DNA of 7,823 nucleotides, from contig JASLIH010000566.1 in NCBI GenBank assembly GCA_030152105.1, forward strand, positions 1-7,823, read 5' to 3'. The stretch is from Actinomycetes bacterium (GTDB lineage: Bacteria; Actinomycetota; CALGFH01). Positions 6,601 to 7,823 of this stretch are shown here, one piece after another (the first letter of the stretch is position 1; every line of letters begins with the position of its first letter). The position numbers and the translations under genes were made by a program. The notes beneath the pieces are model-generated. The model made no database searches. It was given only the letters and a program-made list of their open reading frames with translations, and was not told where the DNA came from.

Positions 6601-7823
6601 GCCCCGCCGGGGCTGTGGACAACCGGAGGACGCCTCCGCCCGGTTCGTCTACCCTCCCAGTCAGGGGCCCCATACCAGCCGGGGCGGGCTCGTTCGTGCC
6701 CGGGCGGGTGCTGGTCGGGTTCGAGGCCGGGGCGGGGGAGCAGGGGCGGCGCACGGCCGCGGCCGCGGTCGACGGGCGGGTGCTGGCCGGGACGGGCCGG
6801 ACCCGGGTGGTCGAGCTCGACCAGGGCGCCGACGTCCGCGCCGCCGCCCGCCGGCTGGCCGACCGGCCGGGGGTGGCCTTCGCCGAGCCGGACTGGGTCC
6901 GGCGGGTCGAGGCCTGCGACCCCGCGGTCTGCTGGCACCTCCAGCCCCGGCCCGGCGCCAACGTGCTCGCGGCCCACGACGACGACCACCGGGGGGCGGG
7001 CCGCACCGTGGCCGTGGTCGACACCGGGGTGCGGGAGCCCATCCCGGACGACCCCGACACCGGCGGCGTCGACGAGACCAACGACCTCGACCTCGGGGAC
7101 CGGGTCGCCGAGCGCTGGCGCTGCCGCGACAGCGGCTGCGTCGAGGCCGTTGCCACCCCAGCCATCTCCCACGGCACCGAGGTGGCCAGCGTGATCGCGG
7201 CCACCGACGACGACGACGGCACCACCGGCGTCGCCCCCGAGGCGACCATCGTCTCCTACCGGGTCGACGCCACCGGCGGCGGCATCCCCATCTCGTACCT
7301 GCGCAGCGCCCTTCTCCAGATCGCCGCCGACCCCACGATCGACGTGGTCAACCTGAGCCTCGGCGGCTCCCAGTGGTCCGAGGTCGAGCAGCAGGCCATC
7401 GCGATCGTCCTGGCCGCCGGCAAGGCCGTGGTCGCCTCGGCCGGCAACACCGGCGACCGTGTGCCCCAGTACCCGGCCGCGTTCCCGGGCGTGATCTCGG
7501 TCGGCGCCACCGACGACGGCGGCCAGATCGCCGACTTCTCCTCCTACGGCAAGGTCGACGTGGTCGCCCCCGGCGACTGCGTGGCCGTGGCCGAGGTCCC
7601 CGGCGTCGACCAGGACCGCGGCTGCCCCGGCGACAACCGCGACGGGGTGGCCTTCAACAGCGGCACCTCGTTCTCGGCCCCGATCGTCTCGGGCGTGCTC
7701 GCGCTGGCCCAGAGCCGCAGCCCGCTGGTGGCCCGGCTGGCCCTGGAGGCCAGCGCCGACGGCGGCAGCCCGGGCGGCGCCAGCGACGCCAAGCAGTGGG
7801 CCCACGGGCTGGCCGACGCCGAG
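6517..7823 (+). CDS. Secreted subtilisin-like (S8) serine protease, 3' partial, with apparent frame break near its start
   Basis: Exported endopeptidase. A signal peptide starts at ATG 6517, with AAGGA at 6501-6505. From about 6690 to the window end the coding frame is a different one (codons starting at positions divisible by 3). That frame first reads a prodomain of the inhibitor-I9/fervidolysin type (VPGRVLVGF ... VAFAEPDWV, 6696-6899) and then the S8 catalytic domain. The triad is intact: Asp in VVDTG (7020-7022), His in SHGTEVA (7170-7172), Ser in NSGTSFSAP (7668-7670), with the oxyanion Asn in SAGN (7446-7448). Six cysteines form three plausible disulfide pairs (codons 6915/6930, 7122/7137, 7578/7623), fitting export. 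The two frames need one missing base, or two extra bases, between about 6600 and 6690. There is no ATG in the catalytic frame; GTG codons at 6615, 6696 and 6708 are possible starts but would leave no signal peptide. The C-terminal end, and any anchor, lie outside the window. Confidence 0.8.
6601..6638. repeat. Two tandem GC hairpins at the frame break of the protease gene
   Basis: GCCCC-GCC-GGGGC (6601-6613, 5-base arms) is followed by CGGAGG-ACG-CCTCCG (6624-6638, 6-base arms), both perfect with 3-base loops. A GGGGCCCC block follows at 6664-6671. They span the region where the signal-peptide frame stops looking coding. Such structures are prone to base-calling error and polymerase slippage, which makes them candidate sites of the apparent indel. 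Confidence 0.55.
6614..6622 (-). other. Single DnaA-box consensus match
   Basis: TGTGGACAA is the reverse complement of TTGTCCACA, the preferred DnaA box of streptomycetes. Only one full match is seen and it lies between two small hairpins in a probable coding region, so chance is a reasonable explanation. Confidence 0.2.

Noticed and set aside
6600..6690. Programmed -1 ribosomal frameshift in the protease gene
   Set aside because: No canonical X-XXY-YYZ slippery heptamer is in phase in this stretch; the GGGGCCCC block at 6664 is out of the needed phase. An indel is simpler.
6757..6768. 12-base palindrome CCGCGGCCGCGG
   Set aside because: Pure alternating G/C blocks of this kind are expected by chance in coding DNA of this composition.
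6517..7194. 225-residue open frame starting at the signal peptide and continuing across the protease gene
   Set aside because: Only the first 30 or so codons look coding; beyond that the product is Arg/Pro/Gly/Ser-rich and antiparallel to the GC pattern, while the other frame carries a complete S8 catalytic triad.
1..7823. tRNA, rRNA, CRISPR array, insertion sequence or riboswitch
   Set aside because: The window is almost fully occupied by protein genes; no repeat-spacer array, transposase motif or tRNA-like cloverleaf was seen.

Overview
The window is a high-GC segment with almost all third codon positions G or C. It carries a tightly packed iron-sulfur cluster assembly (SUF) operon on the + strand, followed by the 5' part of a secreted subtilisin-like protease gene. 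The order sufB-sufD-Rieske protein-sufC-sufS-sufU-sufT, the use of SufU rather than SufE, and the detailed sequence of the MoeZ-like protein (N-terminal region, paired zinc cysteines, fused rhodanese) all point to an actinobacterium (Actinomycetota). I cannot name the genus; sequence choice is compatible with a deep-branching or uncultured soil lineage as well as with streptomycete-like groups.

Layout. 2-637: C-terminal part of SufB, cut by the window edge. 641-2062: SufD. 2062-2406: small Rieske [2Fe-2S] protein overlapping sufD by one base. 2426-3178: SufC ATPase. 3201-4439: SufS cysteine desulfurase. 4451-4894: SufU zinc-dependent sulfur-transfer protein. 4895-5212: SufT (MIP18/DUF59 family). 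5241-6413: MoeZ, an E1-like adenylyltransferase fused to a rhodanese domain. 6414-6516: a short non-coding gap with inverted repeats. 6517-7823: S8 serine protease whose signal peptide and catalytic domain lie in different reading frames; it runs off the right edge. There is no gene-free stretch longer than about 100 bases.

How the genes work together. SufS takes sulfur from cysteine as a persulfide, SufU accepts it, and the SufBC2D scaffold with ATPase SufC assembles Fe-S clusters. SufT is an accessory maturation factor and the Rieske protein is a presumed redox partner or client of unknown role. Intergenic distances from sufB to moeZ are -1 to 28 bases, so the whole run is probably one transcript. 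MoeZ at its end suggests that persulfide sulfur is also routed to sulfur-carrier proteins (for molybdopterin, thiamine or cysteine synthesis). The protease looks functionally unrelated.

I did not find a clearly undescribed system. The points most worth checking are a 14-base palindrome inside sufS that resembles a parS chromosome-partition site, a reading-frame break at the start of the protease gene embedded in small GC hairpins, a 20-base perfect palindrome near the start of sufC, and the attachment of moeZ to the suf operon.
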